A DNA stretch of 12,332 nt from Candidatus Melainabacteria bacterium (GTDB lineage: Bacteria > Actinomycetota > Actinomycetes > Mycobacteriales > Pseudonocardiaceae). The translations under genes were made by a program, and so were the position numbers. Position 1 is the stretch's first letter. Every line of letters begins with the position of its first letter. Location of the stretch: positions 1 to 12,332 of the forward strand of contig CAJCJE010000391.1 of NCBI GenBank assembly GCA_903970565.1, read 5' to 3'. Under the pieces are notes generated by a model that was given only the letters and a program-made list of their open reading frames with translations, ran no database searches and was not told the DNA's origin. This document shows positions 1-6,625 of the stretch, piece by piece.

Positions 1-174
1 CTCCAGCGCCTCCGCCAGCGAGCCGACCGCCCTGGCACCGAACTCGCCGGCCAGCGCCTCGGCGCGATCGTCGGTGGAGTAGACCCGGACACCCGCCCCG
101 GTTCCCAGCCACGCGGCCAGGTGCAGGCGCGCGATCAGTCCCGCGCCGATGAGTGCGATCTCAAGCTGTCGCAT
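1..174 (-). CDS. Gfo/Idh/MocA-type NAD(P)-dependent oxidoreductase, N-terminal part
   Basis: The first 58 codons read leftwards from an ATG at 174 and run off the window. The protein begins MRQLEIALIGAGLIARLHL, a beta strand followed by a GxGxxA-like dinucleotide loop and the H-x-x-A/x-W helix typical of the Rossmann domain of Gfo/Idh/MocA oxidoreductases. A second strand (VRVYSTDD) and then a residue run like 'A..LAGEFGARA.GSLAEAL' match the usual order in that family. A G-rich stretch (GGGCTGGGG) just upstream can act as ribosome binding site. Family members oxidise or reduce sugars, inositols and related alcohols; the substrate cannot be told from this fragment. The catalytic EKP region and the C-terminal domain lie outside the window. 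The gene is in the same direction as the TetR gene behind it but 217 bases away, with inverted repeats between them, so co-transcription is uncertain. Confidence 0.8.
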   Translation of the reverse strand, partial: MRQLEIALIGAGLIARLHLAAWLGTGAGVRVYSTDDRAEALAGEFGARAVGSLAEALE

Positions 175-263
175 GGCATCCCCAGCCCTTCCCTCGTGCT
201 GTTGGCGATGTTCCGCGACGGCACCTCCCACAACGACCACAGGCTATGGAGTGCCGCTGTGGA

Positions 264-301
264 CTGCCTGCCGGGACAGTCACTTTTTTTCCGGCAGGCA
301 G
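264..301. repeat. Perfect 11-bp inverted repeat with T7-containing spacer
   Basis: CTGCCTGCCGG (264-274) is the exact reverse complement of CCGGCAGGCAG (291-301). The 16-base spacer ends in seven T. A second, weaker inverted repeat, CCACAG (237-242) with CTGTGG (257-262), lies immediately next to it. The pair sits about 90 bases upstream of the oxidoreductase start and about 90 bases downstream of the TetR stop. It could be an operator for the oxidoreductase gene or a hairpin terminator for the TetR transcript. No U-tract follows the stem on the minus strand, which speaks somewhat against a classical terminator. Confidence 0.55.
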
Positions 302-316
302 GTCCTGATCAGCTTC

Positions 317-354
317 ACCCACGCGGCTCATGAGAGGCCATTACTCACGTGGGT
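317..354 (-). terminator. Possible terminator hairpin after the TetR gene
   Basis: ACCCACG (317-323) pairs with CGTGGGT (348-354), and an inner stem TGAG (331-334) pairs with CTCA (344-347). The structure starts about 40 bases after the TetR stop codon in the direction of transcription. There is no run of U after it, so it would be one of the U-poor hairpins common in actinomycetes. It could instead be a regulatory site for the next gene on the same strand. Confidence 0.3.
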
Positions 355-391
355 AGTCTCAGCCGGGCACCGGAGGTGGGACGCGGCCAGG

Positions 392-1099
392 TCAGCGCAG
401 CAGGGTGAGGCCGGCGCAGGCGACGCGGTGGAAGGTGCTCAACTGCGCGATGAGCGATTCGACGTCCTGCTCCTGGCCGGGGTCGTGGTCGTGCAGCCAG
501 TCGACGATGAGTTCGAACATGCCGCCGATGACCCCGACCGCGATCGGCCGCAGACCTCCCTCGGGCACGCCGGCATCGACGACCTCGTACTGCCGCCACA
601 CGGTTTCCAGGAATGCCGCCGCCCATCGGCGGTTGGCGCGACGCTGGGTCTCCACCGTCGCCGAGATGGCCGGGGACTGGCCGAAGACCACCTTGGCCAC
701 TCGCGGGTCGCGCACCAGGCTGCGGGCGAAGGTGTCGATGAGCCGTTCCATCCCGCCCGGCTCGTTGCCGGGCTCGGCCCGCACCGCCTGCTGCATCCGG
801 GCTTCCAGGTCGGCCGCGAGGTTGCCGAACAGCGCGAGATAGCAGGCTTCCTTGCTGTCGAACAGCTCGTAGAAGCTCTTGGTGCCGACGTAGGCGGTCT
901 GGCAGATCTCCTCGATGGAGACGTTCGGATATCCCTTGTCGCCGAACAGGGTCAGCGCCGAGGTGATCAGGTCGGCGCGCCGTTGGGCCCGGCGCTGCTG
1001 GGCGTCCAGACCGCGAACCCGGCGTCCGGCCGCGCCGGGTTGCTGCTCGTGCTGGCCGGCGGCGGGAGTGCGGGTCATGGCACGCATGGTACGGACCAC
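392..1099 (-). CDS. TetR/AcrR-family transcriptional regulator
   Basis: A 235-residue protein if the GTG at 1099 is used. In-frame ATGs at 1087 and 1078 are alternatives, and none has a convincing Shine-Dalgarno sequence, so the start is uncertain and the mRNA may be leaderless. Residues about 40-90 form a typical TetR DNA-binding domain: a first helix 'ITSALTLFGDKGYPNVSIEEI', then the recognition helix region 'VGTKSFYELFDSKEACYLALF'. The remainder (about 100-235) is a variable all-helical ligand-binding and dimerisation region with no recognisable ligand signature. The stretch before the domain (1-38) is Arg/Gln-rich and probably disordered. The gene diverges from the secreted lipase gene, with 126 bases between starts, which is the usual arrangement for a local repressor acting on itself and its neighbour. 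Palindromes in that gap are listed separately. Which small molecule it senses is unknown. Confidence 0.9.
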   Translation of the reverse strand: MVRTMRAMTRTPAAGQHEQQPGAAGRRVRGLDAQQRRAQRRADLITSALTLFGDKGYPNVSIEEICQTAYVGTKSFYELFDSKEACYLALFGNLAADLEARMQQAVRAEPGNEPGGMERLIDTFARSLVRDPRVAKVVFGQSPAISATVETQRRANRRWAAAFLETVWRQYEVVDAGVPEGGLRPIAVGVIGGMFELIVDWLHDHDPGQEQDVESLIAQLSTFHRVACAGLTLLR

Positions 1100-1121
1100 G
1101 CAGCGGAAGGAGCGCTGATCG

Positions 1122-1168
1122 CACTAGTGAAAAGATCTCTTGTTCTTAACATGATGCCGTGCTGTACT
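1122..1168 (+). promoter_or_regulatory. Divergent control region: palindromes and candidate lipase promoter
   Basis: A perfect 8-bp palindrome CACTAGTG (1122-1129) is directly followed by a near-palindrome AAAAGATCTCTT (1130-1141, one mismatched pair, centred on GATC). These are candidate operator halves for the divergent TetR protein. On the plus strand TTGTTC (1140-1145), 17 bases, then TGTACT (1163-1168) make a plausible -35/-10 pair, placing the lipase start codon roughly 50 bases past the expected transcription start. The second palindrome overlaps the -35 box, as expected for repression. All of this is inferred from pattern only. Confidence 0.35.
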
Positions 1169-1225
1169 GGCTCTCGCCAGCCCATCTGGTGACCCAGGTC
1201 ATAGTTGCCCTGCACAGGAGGTCCG

Positions 1226-2083
1226 ATGCGCACCCTTCTCGGCCGAATCGCCCTACCCGTTCTGCTCACGATCGGGCTGCTCGCGGCCGGCACCGGCGCG
1301 GCATCGGCCGCGCCACCCTCGTCCGGGGTGAACGACTGGGCCTGCGTGCCCAGCGCGGCACATCCCGAACCGGTGGTGCTCGTGCACGGCCTCGGCGCGA
1401 ACGCGGCGATCAACTTCATCACCCTCGCCCCGGCCCTGGCGCAGCAGGGTTACTGCGTGTTCGCGCAGACCTACGGCACCGGCATCCTGGGGCCGACGGT
1501 CGGCGGCCTGGCCCCGATGGAGAACAGCGCGGCGCAACTGAGCGCCTTCGTCGACACGGTGCGCTCCGCGACCGGCGCGGCCAAGGTCGACATCGTCGGG
1601 CACTCGGAAGGTTCCACGGTGCCGGCGTACTACCTGACGTTCCTCGGCGGCGCGGCCAAGATCGCGCACTTCGTCGGGTTCGGCGCGAACTACCACGGCA
1701 CCACGCTGCTCGGCCTGGCCAGCCTCGCCAACGCACTGCACCTCGGCCCGCTGCTGACCGGCATCGGCTGCGCCGCCTGCACCGAATACCTGCCCGGCTC
1801 GGCGTTCCTGACCAGACTCGACGCCGGTGGGGTGGCCGTGCCCGGCCCCACCTACACCAACATCGTCTCCCGCGACGACGAGGTCGTCACGCCGTACACC
1901 AGCGGGATCATCGACGCGCCCAACTCCACCAACATCGTCATCCAGGACGTGTGCCCGGCCGACGCCACCGGTCACCTCGGCCAGGCCATCGACCCGAACG
2001 TCGCGGCCCTGGTCGACAACGCCCTCGACCCCGCCCACGCGCGACCGCTGGACTGCCAGCCGTTCGACGACCTCGGTCTCTGA
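1226..2083 (+). CDS. Secreted lipase/esterase (alpha/beta hydrolase, lipase class 2-like)
   Basis: The 285-residue reading starts at the ATG at 1226, chosen because AGGAGG lies just upstream at normal spacing. Residues 1-29 form a signal peptide: MRT plus Arg7, a hydrophobic stretch (IALPVLLTIGLLAAG), then an AxA-type cleavage site near ASAA. The mature part has the lipase layout: 'VVLVHGLGANA' (oxyanion loop, His54-Gly55), nucleophile elbow GHSEG with Ser127, acid in 'SRDDEVVTPY' (Asp217 or Asp218), and His250 in 'TGHLGQ'. Six cysteines (40, 77, 182, 185, 243, 277) are likely paired as disulfides in the exported enzyme. This pattern fits bacterial class 2 lipases that hydrolyse triglycerides or esters outside the cell. 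It is divergent from the TetR gene and probably controlled by it. It converges on the oxygenase gene, with 45 bases between the two stop codons. Confidence 0.9.
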   Translation: MRTLLGRIALPVLLTIGLLAAGTGAASAAPPSSGVNDWACVPSAAHPEPVVLVHGLGANAAINFITLAPALAQQGYCVFAQTYGTGILGPTVGGLAPMENSAAQLSAFVDTVRSATGAAKVDIVGHSEGSTVPAYYLTFLGGAAKIAHFVGFGANYHGTTLLGLASLANALHLGPLLTGIGCAACTEYLPGSAFLTRLDAGGVAVPGPTYTNIVSRDDEVVTPYTSGIIDAPNSTNIVIQDVCPADATGHLGQAIDPNVAALVDNALDPAHARPLDCQPFDDLGL

Positions 2084-2128
2084 CGCGGCAACCGGTTGGC
2101 GGGGCGGGATTCCTCGCGGGGCGGGGAC

Positions 2129-3646
2129 TCACAGACCGATCGAGGACTCCGCTCGGTCGGCGTCCCGCCAGCCGGGCAGCGCGGAACCCGGCGCCCAGGT
2201 GGCATGGGTGCCGCTGGAGATCCGCTCGGGCAGCCGCAGGGTGCAGACCGGGCCGTCGCCGACCCCGGCCGCCTCGAACACCAGGCAGTAGGAGGCGTCG
2301 TCGGGCATACTCGTGGTCAGCGTGACCAGATAGCCGTCGTCCTCACCGGTCCCACCGGCCCTCGGCGCCACGGCGACCTCGCTGCCGTACACGCCCTCGC
2401 CGAAACCGAATCGCTCCTCGGCCCCGGTGCGCAGGTCATGTTTGACCAGGCCGTCGAACAGGAACCAGCCCGGTTTGCCCGTTGCCGCGTAGACATACCG
2501 GTGCGGACGGGCGAGCACCGCCGGGTTGATCACGCCGAACTCGGTGATCGACTCGGTCAGCCGCTCCTCCCGCACCTGCCCGGTGACCAGGTTCAGCCGC
2601 CAGCGGTGCAGCCGGGTCTGCATCCGGTCCAGGGCCAGGAAACGGAACGCGCGGGCCCAGGTATCACCCATGCCGTTGTCGGCGGGTTCCGGATCGTCCT
2701 GGAAGAAACCGTCCAGCACGATCTCGTGGCCGTCCTCGTAGGCGTTGACCCAGTGCAGTACATACGTCGACGCCGCCTCGAACCAGCGGATCGAGGCGCT
2801 GTCGCCGCGACGCGGCAGAACCCCGATGCGCAGCGGCAGGTCCCGGTGGAACCTGGCCGCGTACTTGCCCTGCGAGATCAGCTCGGGGTCCCAGAACATC
2901 GGGCAGTCGTTGAGGATGGCGTAGTTCTCGGTGAACGCCATGTCGTGCGGCAGCCGAGGGCCGGGCAGTTCGACATCCACGTAGTGCACCAGCTTGTCGG
3001 CCGAGTCGACGACGCCGTAGTGCAGGTAGGGCGCCTCGGTGCCGTAGTTGAAGAACAACAGCTCGCCGGTCGCGTCGTCCACCTTCGGATGCGCGGAAAC
3101 ACCCCACCCGGTCGGGAAGTCACCGCCCCACCCGGCCTTGCCAAGGGTCTGTGCCGAGAGTGGATCGACCTGGTAGAGGTCGCCGCACTGGTAGAAACTG
3201 GTCAACGCCCGACCGCCGTGCACGATCACGTCGGTGCTGGAGGCGTCCTTCATCCGGCCACGCGCTCCCCAGCCGTCCTGGCGGATCGCCGAACTCGGCC
3301 GCTCGGCCAGGCCGGCCCACAGCGGAGCGCCGGCCTCCTGCTCGGCGAGGAACCCGTCGGTGCGGACGAAACGGTTGCGGTAGAACGCGGTGCCGTCCCG
3401 GAAGCCGACCACGTGCACCATCGCGTCTCCGTCGAAGGGATGGTAGTTGCGCAGCGCCGGATGCACCGGGTTCTCGGTGTTGCGCAGGTACACGCCGTCG
3501 AGGTCGGCCGGGATCTGGCCGCTGACCACCTCAAGGTCCTCCGCCCGCCACTCGGTGTGCTGCGGACGCCAGGGGCCGGTCCGGTACGGGTGGTCGTCAT
3601 CGGTGGGCAGCGTGGCCAGCATCCGGCCGACGATCTCCACGTCCAC
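2129..3646 (-). CDS. Carotenoid/stilbene-cleaving oxygenase (RPE65 family)
   Basis: A 505-residue protein from a GTG at 3646, supported by AAGGAG seven bases upstream. It has the whole seven-bladed propeller of the carotenoid oxygenase family. The four histidines that hold the catalytic Fe(II) are visible: His186 (VSAHPK), His234 (RLPHDMAFTE), His298 (YVLHWVNAYE) and His481 (SSGTHATW). Typical second-shell acids are candidates at Glu304, Glu369 and Glu423. 'YLRNTENPVHP' and 'YHPFDGDAMVH' near the N terminus are also family hallmarks. Members split C=C bonds of carotenoids, apocarotenoids, stilbenes or phenylpropenes with O2; the substrate cannot be read from sequence. No signal peptide or membrane segment is seen. 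It follows the thiolase gene by 51 bases on the same strand, so the two are probably co-transcribed, and a CoA-dependent degradation route for its product is likely. Confidence 0.93.
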   Translation of the reverse strand: MDVEIVGRMLATLPTDDDHPYRTGPWRPQHTEWRAEDLEVVSGQIPADLDGVYLRNTENPVHPALRNYHPFDGDAMVHVVGFRDGTAFYRNRFVRTDGFLAEQEAGAPLWAGLAERPSSAIRQDGWGARGRMKDASSTDVIVHGGRALTSFYQCGDLYQVDPLSAQTLGKAGWGGDFPTGWGVSAHPKVDDATGELLFFNYGTEAPYLHYGVVDSADKLVHYVDVELPGPRLPHDMAFTENYAILNDCPMFWDPELISQGKYAARFHRDLPLRIGVLPRRGDSASIRWFEAASTYVLHWVNAYEDGHEIVLDGFFQDDPEPADNGMGDTWARAFRFLALDRMQTRLHRWRLNLVTGQVREERLTESITEFGVINPAVLARPHRYVYAATGKPGWFLFDGLVKHDLRTGAEERFGFGEGVYGSEVAVAPRAGGTGEDDGYLVTLTTSMPDDASYCLVFEAAGVGDGPVCTLRLPERISSGTHATWAPGSALPGWRDADRAESSIGL

Positions 3647-3697
3647 TGCTGAACTCCTTGCTGGGTAGGGACAACGGGCATTCGCGACCGGTGCGGG

Positions 3698-4927
3698 TCA
3701 GGAATCCGGCGCGGCGCCGACCACGAAGCTGACCGTGGTGGTGGTACTGCCGCCGATGTTGAGGGTGGCGAAGCGGCGGGCGCCGGGCACCTGGTACTCG
3801 CCGGCCCGGTCGGTCACCTGCCGACTGGCGTCCAACAGCATCCGCACCCCGGTCGCGCCGACCGGATGGCCGCCGCCGATCAGGCCACCACTCGGATTGA
3901 CCGGCAACCGGCCGCCGATCTCCAGATCCCCGTTCTCGATGGCCTTCCAGCTCTCCCCCGGCCCGGTCAGCCCGATGTGGTCGATCGCCAGGTACTCCGA
4001 GGGCGTGAAACAGTCGTGCGTCTCAAGACCGTGCACTCCGTCAAGATCGGTACCGGCACGATCGAAGGCCTGCCGCACCGCCTGCCGAACGTGCGGCAGG
4101 ACGTAGGGGTCCTCGGCGCTGCGCGCCAGTTTCTGCGCCAGACCGAGACCGGCGGTGGTGTGCCCCCAGCCCTCGATCCGGGCCGGCCGACGAGCCGACA
4201 GGTGCGGATGCGCGCGCAGATAGCCGTCGGAGACCAGCACGACACCGGCCCCGCCGTCGGTCACCTGGCTACAGTCGTAGCGCCGCAACCTGCCGTCCAC
4301 CACCGGATTGTCCGCGTCCTCCAGCGTGGCCAGGTCGCCGACGTGCCAGCCACGGGTCTGGGCGTTCGGATTGCGCTTGGCATTGGCGAAGTTCAGCTGC
4401 GCGATGGCTCGCAGATGCGTCTCGTCGAGGCCGTAGCGCCGGTCGTACTCGGCGGCCACCAACTCGAACATGCGCGGCCAGACGAACCGGACCTGCTCGG
4501 CCTCGTGCCCGACCCAGGCCGCCGCGCCCAGGTTCACCGCCGCCTGCTCGCCGCTGACCGTCTTCTCCAGCTCCGCGCCGATGACCAGCGCGCAGTCGTA
4601 GTTGCCGGCCCGCAGGTCGGCCACGGCCGCCAGGACCGCGACGCTGCCGGACGCGCAGGCGGCCTCGTGCCGGGAGGCCGGACGCCCCCACAAGGCCGGT
4701 TCGACCGTCGCCGGCATCGCACCGAGCTGGCCCTGACCGGTGAACAGCTGGCCGAAGGCGTTGCCGACATGCACCACGTCGATCTCGGTGGCCGGTACCG
4801 CGGCGTCGGCCAGCGTGCCGGCGACCAGTTCGGCGACCAGGTCCGCGAAGTCGGCTCCTTCACGGTTGAGGTTGCGGGCGAAGTCGGACTGATAGCCGCC
4901 CAACACCCAGACGTCACTCGCGGCCAT
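3698..4927 (-). CDS. Thiolase family protein, SCP2/acetyl-CoA acetyltransferase type
   Basis: The ATG at 4927 gives 409 residues and has GGGAGG just upstream; a longer reading from 4969 adds 14 residues without a better binding site. Active-site features: nucleophilic Cys91 in 'HEAACASGS', His304 with Cys306 in 'ETHDCFTPSEY', and His354 in 'GGGHPVGATG'. The C-terminal CxG motif of classical degradative thiolases is replaced by NIGG (390-393). HDCF plus no C-terminal CxG is the pattern of SCP2-type thiolases, which cleave or form 3-oxoacyl-CoA, often branched or sterol-side-chain substrates. The enzyme is cytosolic, with no signal or membrane segments. The usual SCP2-thiolase partner, a DUF35/OB-fold protein, is not adjacent. 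It is probably the first gene of an operon with the carotenoid-oxygenase-family enzyme. Its promoter would lie in the 230-base region shared with the divergent hydrolase. Confidence 0.9.
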   Translation of the reverse strand: MAASDVWVLGGYQSDFARNLNREGADFADLVAELVAGTLADAAVPATEIDVVHVGNAFGQLFTGQGQLGAMPATVEPALWGRPASRHEAACASGSVAVLAAVADLRAGNYDCALVIGAELEKTVSGEQAAVNLGAAAWVGHEAEQVRFVWPRMFELVAAEYDRRYGLDETHLRAIAQLNFANAKRNPNAQTRGWHVGDLATLEDADNPVVDGRLRRYDCSQVTDGGAGVVLVSDGYLRAHPHLSARRPARIEGWGHTTAGLGLAQKLARSAEDPYVLPHVRQAVRQAFDRAGTDLDGVHGLETHDCFTPSEYLAIDHIGLTGPGESWKAIENGDLEIGGRLPVNPSGGLIGGGHPVGATGVRMLLDASRQVTDRAGEYQVPGARRFATLNIGGSTTTTVSFVVGAAPDS

Positions 4928-5047
4928 GCCATCCTCCCGCCCGGACGACGCCACCATGCGCCGCCCCACCAGACCAGGTTCTCACAGCCGGCGCCCGACC
5001 GGGCCCGCTCGACCGATCGCGTTCGCTGACCAATCCGGCACGACCAC

Positions 5048-5062
5048 CGGTACGAATTACCG
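5048..5062. promoter_or_regulatory. Palindrome CGGTA-N5-TACCG in divergent promoter region
   Basis: Five-base arms CGGTA (5048-5052) and TACCG (5058-5062) flank an AT-leaning five-base centre (CGAAT). It lies 120 bases before the thiolase start on one strand and 95 bases before the hydrolase start on the other. It could be an operator serving both promoters. No regulator gene is adjacent, so the protein that would bind is unknown. Chance occurrence cannot be excluded. Confidence 0.35.
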
Positions 5063-5078
5063 TGCTGTTCGTCGCCGC

Positions 5079-5126
5079 TTGTTCGTGGCTCTGTTCGGGG
5101 CCTTGTTCGGGGCCTTGTTCGGGCCT
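5079..5126 (+). repeat. Four tandem copies of a 12-bp repeat (TTGTTCGGGGCC-like)
   Basis: Copies at 5079-5090 (TTGTTCGTGGCT), 5091-5102 (CTGTTCGGGGCC), 5103-5114 (TTGTTCGGGGCC) and 5115-5126 (TTGTTCGGGCCT). A fifth, looser copy (CTGTTCGTCGCC) lies at 5065-5076, two bases before the array. The array ends 31 bases before the hydrolase start and is inside the divergent intergenic region. It would read as a repeated Leu-Phe-Gly-Ala or Cys-Ser-Gly-Pro tract if translated, but the hydrolase's own start and binding site lie downstream of it, so it is more likely untranslated DNA. It could be a multi-site protein-binding array or simple slippage expansion. Confidence 0.7.
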
Positions 5127-5157
5127 GCCGATTTTTCTCCGGTCGAGAGGATCGAAC

Positions 5158-6075
5158 GTGGACACCATCAGCTTCACCAGTCACGGCGCGCGCTGCCAGG
5201 CCTGGCACCTGACCGCCCGCGACGACCGGCTCGGCACGGCCGCCGGTCGGCCGTGCGTGGTGATGGCGCACGGTTTCGGTGCCACCCGCGACGCCGGCCT
5301 GCTGCCCTTCGCCGAACGTTTCGCCGACAACGGCACGGAGGTGCTCGTCTTCGACTACCGCGGCTACGGCACCTCCGAGGGCCGCCCCCGCCAGCACGTC
5401 TCGCATCTGCGGCATCGGCAGGACTACCACGCGGCCATCGCCACCGCCCGCCGGTTGCCCGGCGTCGACCCCGCTCGGATCGTCGTCTGGGGCAGTTCCT
5501 ACTCCGGCGGCCACGTACTCCCGGTCGCGGTGGCCGACGGCCGGGTGGCCGGGGTGATCTCGCAGGGCGCGGCGATGGACGGCTTCGCCGCGCTGCTGTG
5601 TATCGGCCGGTATGCCGGCATCGGCCAACTGCTGCGGCTGACCGGACACGGTCTTCGCGACCTCGGCCACGCCCTGCTCGGTCGCGCGCCGCACCTCATC
5701 CCGGTGGTCGGGCCGCCCGGCTCGCTGGCCGCGATCACCGCTGAGGGTGCCGAAGCCGGATACCAGACCATCATGGGCCCGACCTTCCGCAACGAGATGT
5801 GCGCGCGCGGCGTACTGGCCATCGCGGCGAACCGACCGGTGCGCGCGGCCGGCAAACTACGCGCGCCGATCCTGTTCGTCATCGCCGAACGGGACAACAT
5901 CGCACCGCCCGGCTCGGTACGCGCGGCCGCCAGGAAGGCCGGCCGGCACGCCGAGACCCACACCTTCGCCTGCGGTCACTTCGACATCTACCAGGGCGAG
6001 ACCTTCGACCGGTCGGCGGCGCTCCAGGTCCAGTTCCTGAATCGGATTCTGGCCACGGCACGAACCGGAGGATGA
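5158..6075 (+). CDS. Alpha/beta hydrolase (S15/dienelactone-hydrolase-like)
   Basis: The GTG at 5158 is preferred because GAGAGG lies seven bases upstream; an earlier in-frame ATG at 5062 would read through the 12-bp repeats and has no such site. The product has 305 residues. Visible are the oxyanion strand-loop 'VVMAHGFGATRDAG' (about 34-47), the 'FDYRGYGTSEGRPR' loop (66-78), and the nucleophile elbow 'VVWGSSYSGGHV', where Ser114 is the likely nucleophile. The acid is Asp246 in 'AERDNIAPP' and the base is His274 in 'CGHFDIY'. This elbow, with Ser in place of the final Gly of GxSxG followed by GGHV, recalls cytosolic hydrolases related to X-Pro dipeptidyl-peptidase (S15) and acetoxylan-esterase-like proteins. 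It has no signal peptide. It is divergent from the thiolase-oxygenase pair and may hydrolyse an ester or lactone of the same pathway (inference). Confidence 0.85.
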   Translation: MDTISFTSHGARCQAWHLTARDDRLGTAAGRPCVVMAHGFGATRDAGLLPFAERFADNGTEVLVFDYRGYGTSEGRPRQHVSHLRHRQDYHAAIATARRLPGVDPARIVVWGSSYSGGHVLPVAVADGRVAGVISQGAAMDGFAALLCIGRYAGIGQLLRLTGHGLRDLGHALLGRAPHLIPVVGPPGSLAAITAEGAEAGYQTIMGPTFRNEMCARGVLAIAANRPVRAAGKLRAPILFVIAERDNIAPPGSVRAAARKAGRHAETHTFACGHFDIYQGETFDRSAALQVQFLNRILATARTGG

Positions 6076-6144
6076 TGTGCGCGAACCCCTGATCCCGCCG
6101 ATTCACCGACCGCCGCGCTCGGCTCCAGGTGCGGCCGACAGCTG

Positions 6145-6498
6145 TCAGCGGGCGGGTTCGTGGAGTTCGATGGAGTTGCCGGAGGGGTCGGCCAGGAAAG
6201 CCTGCCTGGCCGCGCCGACCCCGACCGCGTCGCTCACGCTCACCCCGGCCGCGCGCAGTTCCACCGTGGTCGCGTCGAGGTCCTCGACCAGGATCGCGAA
6301 GTGTTGTCCGCACGCGGCGGGCGGCTGGGCCTGGATCAGGTGCAGTTGCTGGCCGCCGACGTCCAGCCAGGCACCGTCACCGATGTCGGCCGGCCGGTCG
6401 CCGCGCTGGGTCAGCCCGAGCTTGTCGAGGTAGAAGGCCAGCGCCTCCGGCACGTCGAGCACCGAGATCGAGACGTGATGCACGGCCAGTGGTTTCAT
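6145..6498 (-). CDS. VOC/glyoxalase-fold metalloprotein
   Basis: A short protein of 117 residues, with AAGGAGG seven bases before the ATG at 6498, so the start is firm. It has the two beta-alpha-beta-beta-beta modules of the vicinal oxygen chelate fold. Module 1 starts 'VHHVSISVLDVPEALAFYLDKLGL' and module 2 starts 'HFAILVEDLDATTVELRAAG', ending 'FLADPSGNSIELHEP'. All four expected metal ligands can be placed: His8, His53 (QLHLIQ), His66 (GQHFAI) and Glu111 (SIELHE). This suggests a functional metal site. Family reactions include glyoxalase I, extradiol dioxygenase, epimerase and fosfomycin/bleomycin resistance; the sequence alone does not choose among them. It converges on the hydrolase, with a 10-bp palindrome GACAGCTGTC at 6137-6146 overlapping its stop codon, and diverges from the HhH-GPD gene. 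Confidence 0.87.
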   Translation of the reverse strand: MKPLAVHHVSISVLDVPEALAFYLDKLGLTQRGDRPADIGDGAWLDVGGQQLHLIQAQPPAACGQHFAILVEDLDATTVELRAAGVSVSDAVGVGAARQAFLADPSGNSIELHEPAR

Positions 6499-6625
6499 CG
6501 GCCAGCCTCCTTGTCGATTTGCGGTTGGCGGCCCGGCTTCTTCGAATCTGCCACCTTCTCCAGCCTAACCGGCGTATCGACCGGTGGCCGTGCCCGAAAG
6601 GGGGCCCGGATGAGATGCTGGCGCT

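Noticed and set aside
2096..3652. Long open frame on the plus strand opposite the carotenoid oxygenase gene
   Set aside because: It is antisense to a gene with a complete four-His active site and good ribosome binding site; its product is Arg/Val-rich low-complexity sequence, the usual shadow in high-GC DNA.
3866..5029. Open frame on the plus strand opposite the thiolase
   Set aside because: No recognisable protein features and no binding site; the thiolase on the other strand has all catalytic motifs.
5065..5126. CRISPR array
   Set aside because: The repeats are 12 bp, directly abutting and without unique spacers; no cas genes are present.
4914..5177. Short minus-strand frame with repeated Pro-Glu-Gln-Gly upstream of the thiolase
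   Set aside because: The repeats simply mirror the 12-bp DNA array, and the frame overlaps the thiolase start and its ribosome binding site.
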